From: Plantibacter flavus
Lineage (GTDB): Bacteria; Actinomycetota; Actinomycetes; Actinomycetales; Microbacteriaceae
Reading direction: 5' to 3'
Assembly (NCBI RefSeq): GCF_002024505.1
Contig: NZ_CP019402.1
Location: forward strand, 310,001-374,000
Length of the DNA stretch: 64,000 nt
Positions 24,315-32,376 of this stretch are shown here, one piece after another. A model generated the notes under the pieces. The model was not told the DNA's origin and made no database searches. It worked only from the letters and a program-made list of their open reading frames with translations. A program made the translations under genes and the position numbers. Numbering within the stretch: the first letter of the stretch is position 1; each line of letters opens with the position of its first letter.

Positions 24315-24779
24315 TCAGGGGCGCTCCACCGGCCCGACCTCGTCAGTCTCGAGCCACACGAGATCGACCGCGCCGAGGCCCGCAGCCAAGGCCGTGGCCG
24401 TCTCCTTCCAGGAGGTCAGCCGGGTGATCGCCAGGTGCGGCTGATCGGTCGCGATCGACGCGCGGGCTGCGTCGACCAGGTCTTGCGCGCACGTAGCCCG
24501 GTCCGCGTTCGAGAGCGCGAGCATCCAGGGGAACGCCCGGGACATCCGCTCAGCGAGTGTGCCGGTGTCGTCGAGGGTCACGGTGATGAGCTGTGCAGCG
24601 AAGTCCAGGAGGTGCGCGCGGGCTTCGGCCTCACGCTGTGACATGAGGACCAGTGGCTCGCCGTCACGTCGGGTCACCGTGACTGGGTGATCGTCGGCCT
24701 CGGCGAAGACCTCGGCCGAGTGCTTGCTCAGATCGGAAGAACGGCGGCTGAGTGTCGGGAGGTAGGTCGAAGCGCTCAT
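24315..24779 (-). CDS. Phd/YefM-type antitoxin
   Basis: A 154-residue protein whose N terminus matches the Phd/YefM fold: TLSRRSSDLSKHSAEVFAEA, then DDHPVTVTRRDGEPLVLMSQ and REAEARAHLL. The C-terminal 90 residues (LDFAAQLITVTLDDTGTLAE, RMSRAFPWMLALSNADRATC) are longer than usual and may be a toxin-neutralising extension. ATG 24777-24779; an upstream frame to 25010 crosses the amt promoter and was rejected. It is followed at once by the toxin gene and probably represses the pair. Its start is 65 bp from the amt operator. Confidence 0.78.
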   Translation of the reverse strand: MSASTYLPTLSRRSSDLSKHSAEVFAEADDHPVTVTRRDGEPLVLMSQREAEARAHLLDFAAQLITVTLDDTGTLAERMSRAFPWMLALSNADRATCAQDLVDAARASIATDQPHLAITRLTSWKETATALAAGLGAVDLVWLETDEVGPVERP

Positions 24780-24844
24780 CCACTCATGGTATTCGGAATG
24801 TGTTCGGAAGTCTATGGAGACGCGACGTAACGAACACGAAACGG

Positions 24845-24897
24845 ATTCGATACTGCATTGAAACCGACCGTCACGACAATTGGATGACCTATTGAAA
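24845..24897. promoter_or_regulatory. Operator pair upstream of amt
   Basis: ATTCGATACTGCATTGAAA (24845-24863) is the same 19-bp palindrome as those before glnT. A weaker relative, ATTGGATGACCTATTGAAA (24879-24897), lies 34 bp further, centre to centre, matching the 35-bp spacing at glnT. Confidence 0.65.
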
Positions 24898-24942
24898 ATG
24901 CGGTCGTCCGTTTTGGATCCCGCGCGAACCCTGGAGGTCCGG

Positions 24943-26262
24943 ATGGACACGGCTGCAATCGCGGGCAACACGGCATGGCTCCTGACGGCGGTGGTGGCCG
25001 TGGCGCTCATGCTGCCCGGCCTGGCGATGTTCTATGGCGGCATGGTCAGTCGTCGCATCACCATGAACATGATGATGATGATCTTCGCGTCGTTCTGTCT
25101 CGTCGGGATCCTCTGGGTCGCGTTCGGCTACTCGATGGTCTTCGGCGACAGCCTCGGCGGCCTCGGGCTCGTCGGCGACCCCACCGAGTACCCGGGCCTC
25201 GGTCAGTTGCTCGTCGCCCCTGAGGGGAGCGCGCTGCCGCCGCTGGCGCTCGCCGCACTCCACCTGATGTTCGCCGGTCTCACGATCGGCATCGTCGCCG
25301 GAGCGGCCGCCGGGCGGATGAAGTTCAGCGCGTGGATGGTCTTCGCCGGTGTCTGGTCGACGCTCGTCTACTTCCCGGTCGCGCACTGGGTCTTCGCCTT
25401 CGACTCCGCTGACGGCAGCGTGCAGGGCGGGTGGCTGGCCAACACGATCGGCTCGATCGACTACGCCGGCAGCACCGCGATCCACGTCAACTCCGGGGTC
25501 GCCGCGCTCGCCCTCGCCATCGTCCTGGGCAAGCGGAACGGCTTCCCGTCGCAGCCCAAGGCGCACAGCCTCCCGCTCACGCTCCTCGGCGCCGGCCTGC
25601 TCTTCGTCGGCTGGATCGGCTTCGACGGCAGCGCCCTCGGTGCCGCCGACAACAACGCCGCCGTCGCCGTGTTCAACACCGTCGCCGCGACCTGCGCGGG
25701 CGTCATCGTCTGGCTCGTCGTCGAGAAGCTGCGCGACGGTCACCCCACCACCCTCGGTGCCTGCTCGGGCGCGATCGCCGCACTCGTCGCCATCACGCCC
25801 TCCTGCGGTGCGGTCACCCCGCTCGGCTCCCTCGCGATCGGTGCCGCCGCGGCGGTCGTCTGCTACTTCGCGGTCAGTCTCAAGGTCCGCCTCGGCTTCG
25901 ACGACGCCCTCGACGTCACCGCGCTGCACTTCGTCGGCGGTGTCGTCGGCGGCCTCCTCATCGGTGTCCTCGCCGTGCCGCTCGCGCCGAGCGGTGGAGA
26001 GGGGCTCCTCGCGGGCGGTGGCTTCCTGCTCCTGGGCAAGCAGGCGCTCGCGATCGTCGCCGTCTTCGTCTACACCTTCTCCATCACCTGGGTGCTCGCG
26101 AAGGTGCTCGACAAGACGATGGGCATCCGTGTCCCGGCCGAGACGGAGGCGCAGGGCCTCGACGTCGTCCTCCACGCCGAGAACGCCTACGAGATCAGCA
26201 CGCACGAAGCGCTCGCCCCGCGTGGGCACGCCGAACCGACGGTCCCGGCCGTCGTCGACTAG
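24943..26262 (+). CDS. amt: Ammonium transporter
   Basis: A 439-residue Amt protein with about eleven helices. Signatures: AWLLTAVVAVALMLPGLAMF, YGGMVSRRITMNMMMMIFAS, and YAGSTAIHVNSGVAALALAI, the latter holding the first pore histidine; the second is in VTALHFVGGVVGGLLIGV. The ATG at 24943 follows GGAGG by five bases; the frame runs further upstream but only into the operator region. The C-terminal 50 residues are a hydrophilic tail. No glnK follows, so regulation by PII at this locus is not evident. Linked to glnT through the shared operator. Confidence 0.92.
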   Translation: MDTAAIAGNTAWLLTAVVAVALMLPGLAMFYGGMVSRRITMNMMMMIFASFCLVGILWVAFGYSMVFGDSLGGLGLVGDPTEYPGLGQLLVAPEGSALPPLALAALHLMFAGLTIGIVAGAAAGRMKFSAWMVFAGVWSTLVYFPVAHWVFAFDSADGSVQGGWLANTIGSIDYAGSTAIHVNSGVAALALAIVLGKRNGFPSQPKAHSLPLTLLGAGLLFVGWIGFDGSALGAADNNAAVAVFNTVAATCAGVIVWLVVEKLRDGHPTTLGACSGAIAALVAITPSCGAVTPLGSLAIGAAAAVVCYFAVSLKVRLGFDDALDVTALHFVGGVVGGLLIGVLAVPLAPSGGEGLLAGGGFLLLGKQALAIVAVFVYTFSITWVLAKVLDKTMGIRVPAETEAQGLDVVLHAENAYEISTHEALAPRGHAEPTVPAVVD

Positions 26263-26310
26263 GACCGGCACCGAGGGGGAACGGCACTGACGGCGCCGCA
26301 GAACACCACC

Positions 26311-26365
26311 GGGGTAGGGGGTCCGCGATACCCCAGGGTGATGCTGCGGCGCCGTCCGCTTCGTA
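26311..26365 (+). promoter_or_regulatory. Promoter region of the DedA/two-component operon
   Basis: GGGGTA (26311-26316) and TACCCC (26329-26334) form an inverted repeat. GGGTGATG (26336-26343) is followed 16 bases later by TTCGTA (26360-26365). The last two words recur at the same distance upstream of the acyltransferase gene at 29084. The ATG of the DedA gene is 11 bp beyond, so the leader is very short. Confidence 0.5.
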
Positions 26366-26375
26366 GCGTCGGAGC

Positions 26376-27056
26376 ATGGACGTCATCAACGAGCTCATCC
26401 TCAACGCAGTGACCTCACCGTGGCTGTACGTGGTGATGTTCGCGACCGCCGTCATCGACGGGTTCTTCCCGCCGATCCCGAGCGAGACGGTGCTCGTCGC
26501 CGCGGCGGCCGTCGCGGTCTCGACCGGCGGATCGAACCTCCTGCTCCTCTGCGCCGTCGCGGCCGTGGGCGCGGCGATCGGCGACAACATCGCCTACCTC
26601 ATCGGCCGCGGGGTCGGCACGACGCGCTTCGCGTGGATGCGGCGTGCCCGGATCGCGGCGGCTTTCGATCGGGCAGGGCGGACGCTCGGGCGTCGAGGCG
26701 CCCCGCTGATCCTCGGCGCGCGGTACATCCCGGTCGGCCGCGTCGTCGTCAACATGTCCGCCGGTGCCCTCCGATACCCGTGGCGACGGTTCCTGCCGCT
26801 CAGTGTCATCGGGGGAGTGACCTGGGCCGCCTACAGCGCGATCATCGGCGTCGTCGCCGGCAAGCTCTTCGAGGACCAGCCGTTCCTCAGTTCCGTGCTC
26901 GGTGTGGGCGTCGCGCTCGTCCTCGGTCTGGTCGTCGACCGGGTCGCAGCCGTCCGTCGTCGTCGCCGCGAGCGGTCCGAGGCGGCCAGCGACGGGACGC
27001 CAGCGCGGTCGGACACCGAGGAACACCCGCCGGCCCTGGCGCTGATGGGACAATGA
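26376..27056 (+). CDS. DedA (SNARE-associated/VTT) family membrane protein
   Basis: A 226-residue membrane protein: VMFATAVIDGFFPPIPSETV at the N terminus is the DedA signature with the re-entrant loop; GDNIAYLIGRGVG and the arginine-containing ILGARYIPVGRVVVNMSAGA follow, with two further helices near residues 145-200. DedA proteins act as lipid-carrier (undecaprenyl-phosphate) flippases. It is translationally coupled to the sensor kinase through an ATGA overlap, so it belongs to the same operon as the two-component system. Confidence 0.87.
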   Translation: MDVINELILNAVTSPWLYVVMFATAVIDGFFPPIPSETVLVAAAAVAVSTGGSNLLLLCAVAAVGAAIGDNIAYLIGRGVGTTRFAWMRRARIAAAFDRAGRTLGRRGAPLILGARYIPVGRVVVNMSAGALRYPWRRFLPLSVIGGVTWAAYSAIIGVVAGKLFEDQPFLSSVLGVGVALVLGLVVDRVAAVRRRRRERSEAASDGTPARSDTEEHPPALALMGQ

Positions 27057-28300
27057 CCCTCATGGATCGGACGGCGCGCGGCACCTCCCGCCGCACCGTC
27101 GGACGCTTCGTCCTCGCGGGCGTCGGCGTCGTCCTGCTGAGCGTCCTCGTTCCGATCCAGAGCCTCCTCTACGGCACCGTGCTCCCGGCGTCGTTCCTCC
27201 TCGGAGCCGCGGTCTGCGGCGCGCCGCTCCTGTCCGTCGTGCTCCCGCGCGTCGCGATCGTGCTGTTCTCCGCTGCTGCCTTCGTGCTCCCGCTGGTCGC
27301 TTCGCCCGACCACGACCCGGTCTGGCCCTGGCCGTGGTCGGTGCCCGCGCTCATCGCCTTCGCCGTGTTCGTCGGCGTCGTCACCTTCCTCCACGGCTGG
27401 CTGCTGGGACTCATCCCGTTGCTCGTCGGCATCGCGGGCTCGCTCGTCGCGGCACTCCTCGTCCCGTCCGCCGCCGACGCGACCGCCATGGCCGCGGACC
27501 TCATCGTCGCGTCCTCCGTCGCGGGGGTGGCGTACCTCGTGGCTCTGCTCATCTCCGGGCGGGTGCGGTTGGGTGAGGAGCTGACTCGTGAGCGCGAGAC
27601 CTCCGCCGCCGAGCAGTCCCGGCGCGTGCTCGTCGAGGAGCGCACCCGCATCGCCCGCGAGCTCCACGACGTGGTCGCGCACAGCATGTCCGTGATCCAG
27701 GTGCAGGCCTCGACGGCGAAGTACCGCGTGCCCGGCCTCGCCGAGGACGCCGCAGCGGAGTTCGACGACATCGCCGCCACCGCTCGGGGCTCGCTCGTCG
27801 AGATGCGGCGTCTGCTCGGCGTCCTGCGCACCGAGGACCAGGTCGCGGAACTCGCTCCGCAACAGGGCTTGGACGACCTCCCGGCGCTCGCCGACGGGCT
27901 GCGTCGCGTCGGCGCCGACATCACCCTCTCGATGGACCGCGGCGACGAGGGCGCCCTGCCCGCCCCGCCGACCGTGCAGATCGCGGCGTTCCGCATCGTG
28001 CAGGAGGCGATGAGCAACGCCGTCCGACACGCACCGGGCGCGCCCATCGTCGTCGACGTCCGGGTCGACGCGACCGCAGTGCAGCTGCGCATCCACAACG
28101 GCCCTGCGCAGAGCCCCGGGGAGCACGGCGCCGGACACGGCCTCCGCGGCATGCTCGAACGCGCCGCCCTCCTCGACGGCACTCTCGACGCCGGCCCCGA
28201 CGGTGTCGGCGGTTGGCTCGTGACGGCCGTGCTACCCACCGGGGAACCGACCTCGATGCCATCCCGCCCCCGACCCAGCTCGACGAAGGAACGCCAGTGA
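27053..28300 (+). CDS. Sensor histidine kinase (NarL-type two-component system)
   Basis: A 415-residue membrane kinase. Residues 15-170 contain about six hydrophobic helices (FVLAGVGVVLLSVLVPIQSL onward). The HisKA_3 phospho-acceptor is in ERTRIARELHDVVAHSMSVI, and the ATP-binding part begins at AFRIVQEAMSNAVRHAPGAP with the G box at GHGLRGMLERAALLDGTLDA. The ATG at 27053 overlaps the DedA stop by four bases; an alternative start is ATG 27062. The gene overlaps the response regulator by four bases. A kinase with a multi-pass sensor coupled to DedA suggests monitoring of membrane or envelope state. Confidence 0.9.
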   Translation: MTLMDRTARGTSRRTVGRFVLAGVGVVLLSVLVPIQSLLYGTVLPASFLLGAAVCGAPLLSVVLPRVAIVLFSAAAFVLPLVASPDHDPVWPWPWSVPALIAFAVFVGVVTFLHGWLLGLIPLLVGIAGSLVAALLVPSAADATAMAADLIVASSVAGVAYLVALLISGRVRLGEELTRERETSAAEQSRRVLVEERTRIARELHDVVAHSMSVIQVQASTAKYRVPGLAEDAAAEFDDIAATARGSLVEMRRLLGVLRTEDQVAELAPQQGLDDLPALADGLRRVGADITLSMDRGDEGALPAPPTVQIAAFRIVQEAMSNAVRHAPGAPIVVDVRVDATAVQLRIHNGPAQSPGEHGAGHGLRGMLERAALLDGTLDAGPDGVGGWLVTAVLPTGEPTSMPSRPRPSSTKERQ

Positions 28301-28965
28301 CCATCGACGTCCTCATCGCCGACGACCAGGCCATGGTCCGAGCCGGGTTCGCCGCGCTCCTCGACGCCCACGACGGGATCCGGGTGACAGGGCAGGCCGC
28401 GAACGGTGCCGAAGCGGTCACGCTGTCGGCGCGACTCGACCCCGACGTCATCCTCATGGATGTCCGCATGCCCGAGCTCGACGGCATCGAGGCGGCGAAG
28501 CGCATCCTCGGCCCGGGCTACCCGGCGGCGAAGGTGCCTCGCATCATCATGCTCACCACCTTCGACATCGACGACTACGTCTACGATGCGCTGCAGGCCG
28601 GGGCGAGCGGCTTCCTCCTCAAGGACGCGCTGCCCGAGGACCTCGTGCACGCCGTCCGGGTGGTGGCGGCCGGCGACGCACTGCTGGCACCCAGCGTCAC
28701 CCGGCGGATGATCGCCCAGTTCGCCGCGCAGAAGCCCCGTGCCTCGCATGGTGCCGCGCGGCTGGCGGAGCTCACCGAGCGCGAGCGCGAGGTGCTCGTC
28801 CTCATCGGCCAGGGGCGGTCGAACAGCGAGATCGCCGCGACCCTGTTCATCGCGGAGCAGACCGTGAAGACCCACGTCGGCAAAGTGCTCGCCAAGGTCG
28901 GCGCGCGCGACCGCGTGCAGGCCGTGATCTTCGCCTACGACACCGGACTCGTCGCCCCGTCCTGA
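28297..28965 (+). CDS. Response regulator, NarL/FixJ family
   Basis: A 222-residue regulator. The receiver domain has DVLIADDQAMVRAGFAALLD with the acidic pair, phospho-acceptor Asp in PDVILMDVRMPELDG, and lysine in GFLLKDALPEDLVHAV. The C-terminal LuxR HTH is AELTEREREVLVLIGQGRSN, SEIAATLFIAEQTVKTHVGK. GTG 28297 overlaps the kinase stop by four bases. The likely targets are its own operon and the acyltransferase gene at 29084, which share a promoter motif. Confidence 0.9.
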   Translation: MTIDVLIADDQAMVRAGFAALLDAHDGIRVTGQAANGAEAVTLSARLDPDVILMDVRMPELDGIEAAKRILGPGYPAAKVPRIIMLTTFDIDDYVYDALQAGASGFLLKDALPEDLVHAVRVVAAGDALLAPSVTRRMIAQFAAQKPRASHGAARLAELTEREREVLVLIGQGRSNSEIAATLFIAEQTVKTHVGKVLAKVGARDRVQAVIFAYDTGLVAPS

Positions 28966-29021
28966 CCCGGACGCCGCGCGTCGACACCTCACCCCTGGGT
29001 ACGGGGCGCGACGACACCGCC

Positions 29022-29077
29022 GGGTGATGTGCCCTCGGGTACCGCGTTCGTAACCTCCTCGGACACCACCGAGGAGG
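29022..29077 (+). promoter_or_regulatory. Promoter motif and Shine-Dalgarno-sequestering hairpin before the acyltransferase
   Basis: GGGTGATG (29022-29029) and TTCGTA (29047-29052), 17 bases apart, repeat the pair found before the DedA gene. CCTCCTCGG (29054-29062) then pairs perfectly with CCGAGGAGG (29069-29077), and the latter is the ribosome-binding site of the gene starting at 29084. If transcription starts at or before 29054, the site would be hidden. Confidence 0.5.
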
Positions 29078-29083
29078 ACCGAC

Positions 29084-30460
29084 ATGGCCATCACCCACGC
29101 AGTACGGATCGACGCCGGAACGGATCGCGCCAGACCGGTCCGCACCGGGCTCGATCGCACCCGGGGCGAACGCGACCGCGGCATCGACCTCGTGCGTGCC
29201 TGCTGCATCGTCGGGGTCGTCGTCCTGCACGCGATGATGGTCGGCGTGACGGTGACCGCCACCGGTCCCGTGTTCGAGAACGCGAGTGACGGCACCGCCT
29301 GGATCGCCCCGATCAGTTGGGCTCTGCAGGTCATGCCGCTCTTCTTCGTCATCGGCGGATTCGCCGGCCTGCTCGCGTACCGACGCCGCCGGTCACACGG
29401 TGCGCCGGCCACGGCGTTCGTCGCCACGCGACTCCATCGCCTGCTGCTCCCCGCGGTCGTCACCATCGGCTGCGTGGGAGTAGCCCTCGCGATGCTGACC
29501 CTGGCCGGTGTCCCCGCCGACCTCGTCGCCATGGCCGGCTTCCGGTTCGGCCAGCCACTCTGGTTCCTCGGCGTCTTCCTGCTCTGCCAGGCACTGCTGC
29601 CTGCGCTCGCCGCCGCTCACGAGCGCGCACCGCTCCGGTCGATCGCGTCGCTCACCTCTGCGGCCGTGCTGGTCGACGTCCTGCGTGCGGCCACTGGTGT
29701 CGACGCCCTCGGATTCATCAACCTCGTCCTCGTCTGGACCGCGCTCCAACAACTCGGGTTCTTCCTGGCGGACGGCTCGATCGGTGCGCTCAGCCGACGT
29801 GTCCGGTCGCTCGCCGGTGTCGGGGCGGTCGTCGTCCTCGTCGTCACCTGGTGGACCGGCGTCTACTCCAGTGACCTCATCGCGAACATCAACCCGCCCA
29901 CCGCGGCGCTCCTTCTCGTCGGCGTCGCCCACACGGCACTGCTGTCGCTCGTCCGCGAGCGACTCACTCGGCTGAGCGCGCATCGCCGGGTCGCGTTCGT
30001 CACCGACTTCGTCACCCGTCGCGCCATGACGATCTACCTCTGGCACATGCCGGTGCTCCTCACCATGGCCGGTGCGTCCGCCGTGTTCGCGCTGACGACC
30101 GGCGTCGCCCTCCCCGCGCCGGACAGCCTCGGGTGGTGGCTCGGGCGACCCCTCTGGCTGGGGGCGGCACTGACACTGACCGCGCTGGTCGCGACGGTGT
30201 TCGCCCGCATTGAGGCGGTACCGACGCCGATGGCGACGCACTCGCGCGGCCGGATCACGGTCGCCGTCCTCCTCGGGCTGGCTGCTGTGGTGCTCCTCCT
30301 CGTGGCCGGCACCTCGGTGACCAGCGCGACGCTCGCCGTACTGTCGATCCTCGCCGCGCTGCGCGTATCGCGGTCGTCCTCGCGATCGGAGCGACCGACG
30401 ATCCGTCTGCTGCGCTCCGATGCGACAGGTGCAGAGGTCGTCGGAGCGTCCGGCGCATAG
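29084..30460 (+). CDS. Membrane acyltransferase family protein (acyltransferase 3/OafA type)
   Basis: A 458-residue membrane protein with ten to twelve hydrophobic helices. Family features: DRGIDLVRACCIVGVVVLHA near residue 45 (the R/D and H-containing first helix of acyltransferase 3), MPLFFVIGGFAGLLAY, RLHRLLLPAVVTIG, QPLWFLGVFLLCQALLP and RAMTIYLWHMPVLL. Such proteins O-acylate cell-surface sugars, lipids or peptidoglycan. The GAGGAGG ribosome site sits in a hairpin. Shared promoter words put it in the regulon of the adjacent two-component system. Confidence 0.83.
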   Translation: MAITHAVRIDAGTDRARPVRTGLDRTRGERDRGIDLVRACCIVGVVVLHAMMVGVTVTATGPVFENASDGTAWIAPISWALQVMPLFFVIGGFAGLLAYRRRRSHGAPATAFVATRLHRLLLPAVVTIGCVGVALAMLTLAGVPADLVAMAGFRFGQPLWFLGVFLLCQALLPALAAAHERAPLRSIASLTSAAVLVDVLRAATGVDALGFINLVLVWTALQQLGFFLADGSIGALSRRVRSLAGVGAVVVLVVTWWTGVYSSDLIANINPPTAALLLVGVAHTALLSLVRERLTRLSAHRRVAFVTDFVTRRAMTIYLWHMPVLLTMAGASAVFALTTGVALPAPDSLGWWLGRPLWLGAALTLTALVATVFARIEAVPTPMATHSRGRITVAVLLGLAAVVLLLVAGTSVTSATLAVLSILAALRVSRSSSRSERPTIRLLRSDATGAEVVGASGA

Positions 30461-30469
30461 GGTGGGCCC

Positions 30470-30691
30470 ATGGAGTTCTGGACCGTGGCGCTCGTCATCG
30501 GTGTCGCATTCGTGGTGCTGTCCGTGCTCGCGCTCGTGCTGAACCATCTTCGGCAGCGACGTGACGCCCGTCGCCGACAGGAACAGTACGGCGACGCGGC
30601 TGCGCGGCACGCCGGCGGACGTCGGTCGCAGCGCGATCGCGTCTCGAAGCCGGGCGCGACGAACCACCAGCAGACGCCCGACAGCTGGTGA
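30470..30691 (+). CDS. Small single-helix membrane protein
   Basis: A 73-residue protein: one N-terminal helix (FWTVALVIGVAFVVLSVLAL), then LNHLRQRRDARRRQEQYGDA and a basic tail, which places the C terminus in the cytoplasm. ATG 30470 follows the acyltransferase stop by nine bases, with only a weak G-rich sequence upstream. Good codon bias argues for a real gene. No family recognised. Confidence 0.62.
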   Translation: MEFWTVALVIGVAFVVLSVLALVLNHLRQRRDARRRQEQYGDAAARHAGGRRSQRDRVSKPGATNHQQTPDSW

Positions 30692-30707
30692 CGGCGGCGG
30701 CGTCGCC

Positions 30708-31280
30708 TCACTGACCGCAGAGGCCGGCGCGGATCGTCGCAGCCAGCGCCGAGCGCCGACGGTCGTGGACATCGGGTGCGTCTGTGGACGTGGCGACGAC
30801 CGTCATGGACGCCTGCGCCCATGTCGCCGCGGTCGAGATGAGCAGCGCCCAGACGTCGGCGGCGTCGAGGTCGGCGCGGATCGATCCCGCTCGCTGCTCG
30901 GCCTCGATGTCCCGGAGGTGGCGGAGGTCGTGGTCCTCGAGGCCGCTGTAGAGGTATCCGGTGCTCTCGCGCTCGAGCCGCTTCCACATGACGAGGCGGG
31001 CGAGCGCGGGATCGGCGAGGTAGTCGTCGTACAGTCGCGCCGCGTACTCCGGGAGCTCGGCCGCCGTGAACGGCACGCGATCGCCGTTGGCGATGACGTG
31101 CGCGTCGAAGACGGCGTCGAACAGTCGGTCCTTGGCGCCGTAATAGGCGTAGATCATCGGCTTGCTCATGCCTGAGCGCTGGGCGATTCGATCCACCCGT
31201 GCACCGGCGATGCCGTGGGTGGCGAACTCCTCGGTCGCGGCGTCGAGGATGCGTTGACGAGTCTGTTCTGCGGTGTTCAT
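30708..31280 (-). CDS. TetR family transcriptional regulator
   Basis: A 190-residue TetR: TRQRILDAATEEFATHGIAG, ARVDRIAQRSGMSKPMIYAY, YGAKDRLFDAVFDAHV are the HTH segments; the C-terminal part belongs to the YcdC/TetR_C_33-like ligand domain (LVMWKRLERESTGYLYSGLE). The start is ATG 31278-31280. It is divergent from an alcohol dehydrogenase with a TACC/GGTA palindrome between, so it most likely represses both itself and that enzyme. Confidence 0.87.
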   Translation of the reverse strand: MNTAEQTRQRILDAATEEFATHGIAGARVDRIAQRSGMSKPMIYAYYGAKDRLFDAVFDAHVIANGDRVPFTAAELPEYAARLYDDYLADPALARLVMWKRLERESTGYLYSGLEDHDLRHLRDIEAEQRAGSIRADLDAADVWALLISTAATWAQASMTVVATSTDAPDVHDRRRSALAATIRAGLCGQ

Positions 31281-31299
31281 CGATCGAGTGTACCGGTGC

Positions 31300-31315
31300 T
31301 ACCAACTAGTAGGTA
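31300..31315. promoter_or_regulatory. TetR operator palindrome
   Basis: TACCAACTAGTAGGTA, with TACC/GGTA arms and an ACTAGT centre, is the classical form of a TetR-family operator. It lies 20 bp from the TetR start and 12 bp from the dehydrogenase start. Confidence 0.68.
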
Positions 31316-31326
31316 GTATCGACCGC

Positions 31327-32373
31327 ATGCGCACAACCGCCCTCATGTCCACCGCCTCCCCTCGATCGCTCCAGCAGACCGTCATCGAACGCCGGGAACT
31401 CCGATCGGACGACGTCGATGTCCGTGTCACGCACTGCGGCGTCTGTCACAGCGACCTCCACGCGCTGGCTTCCGCGGGCCCGGAGGCGGGACTCGTGCCC
31501 GGTCACGAGTTCGTCGGTGAGGTCGTCGCGGTCGGTTCGGACGTGACGTCCTTCGCGCCCGGTGACGCCGTCGCCGTCGGCAACATCGTGGACTCCTGCG
31601 GAACCTGCACGATGTGTCTGCGCGACCAGGAGAACTTCTGCGTGGAGTTCCCGACGCTCACGTACGCCGGCCGTGACCGCGTCGACGGCAGTACGACGCT
31701 CGGCGGGTACTCCGGGCGCTACGTCGTGCGCGACAGCTTCGTCTACCACCGCCCGACCTCCCTCGACCCGGCCGGCGTCGCACCCCTGATGTGCGCCGGC
31801 ATCACCGTCTGGGAGCCACTCCGCACCAACGACGTCGGGGAGGGGACGCGACTCGGCGTCGTCGGCCTCGGCGGTCTCGGACACCTCGCCGTCCGGCTCG
31901 GTTATGCGCTCGGTGCCGAAGTCACCGTCTTCACCACCTCCGAGGGCAAGGCGACCGACGCGCTGCGGCTCGGGGTGTCCCGAGTGGTGGTCTCGACCGA
32001 TGCCGACGCCATGGCTGCGGCAGCTGGCAGCCTCGACCTCGTCATCGACACGGTCTCGGTGGAGCACGATCTCGCGCCGTACCTCCATGTCCTCGACCTC
32101 GACGGGACGCTCTGCTCGCTCGGCTACCTCGGCCCGATCGACATCGAGACCATGGACCTGCTCCTCGGCCGGAAGCGTCTGACGTCGGCCGGGAGCGGTG
32201 GTCGCCGGTGGACGCAGGACCTCCTCGACTTCTGCGGCACCCACGGCGTGACGGCGGACGTCGAGGTGGTCCCGGCAGCCGACGTGGACGTCGCGCTCGA
32301 TCGCCTGGCCCGCAACGACGTCCGGTACCGTTTCGTGCTGGACCTCGCCGACATCGACGCCGCGCTCGCCTGA
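31327..32373 (+). CDS. NAD(P)-dependent alcohol dehydrogenase, cinnamyl-alcohol (YahK) type
   Basis: A 348-residue zinc dehydrogenase. Zinc ligands: VTHCGVCHSDLHAL and LVPGHEFVGEVVAVGSDVTS; structural cysteines in NIVDSCGTCTMCLRDQENFC. Nucleotide motif: LGVVGLGGLGHLAVRLGYAL followed by a threonine/serine pair (FTTSEGK), the NADP-preferring pattern of the cinnamyl-alcohol branch. The ATG at 31327 is chosen over a longer frame that crosses the operator. Expression is probably induced when the divergent TetR releases; convergent with the monooxygenase gene three bases away. Confidence 0.87.
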   Translation: MRTTALMSTASPRSLQQTVIERRELRSDDVDVRVTHCGVCHSDLHALASAGPEAGLVPGHEFVGEVVAVGSDVTSFAPGDAVAVGNIVDSCGTCTMCLRDQENFCVEFPTLTYAGRDRVDGSTTLGGYSGRYVVRDSFVYHRPTSLDPAGVAPLMCAGITVWEPLRTNDVGEGTRLGVVGLGGLGHLAVRLGYALGAEVTVFTTSEGKATDALRLGVSRVVVSTDADAMAAAAGSLDLVIDTVSVEHDLAPYLHVLDLDGTLCSLGYLGPIDIETMDLLLGRKRLTSAGSGGRRWTQDLLDFCGTHGVTADVEVVPAADVDVALDRLARNDVRYRFVLDLADIDAALA

Positions 32374-32376
32374 CGA

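Noticed and set aside
24889..26271. 460-residue minus-strand frame opposite amt
   Set aside because: Acidic/arginine low-complexity translation, a shadow of the ammonium transporter.
26831..29532. Long minus-strand frames opposite the two-component system
   Set aside because: No motif on the minus strand, whereas kinase and regulator motifs are clear on the plus strand.
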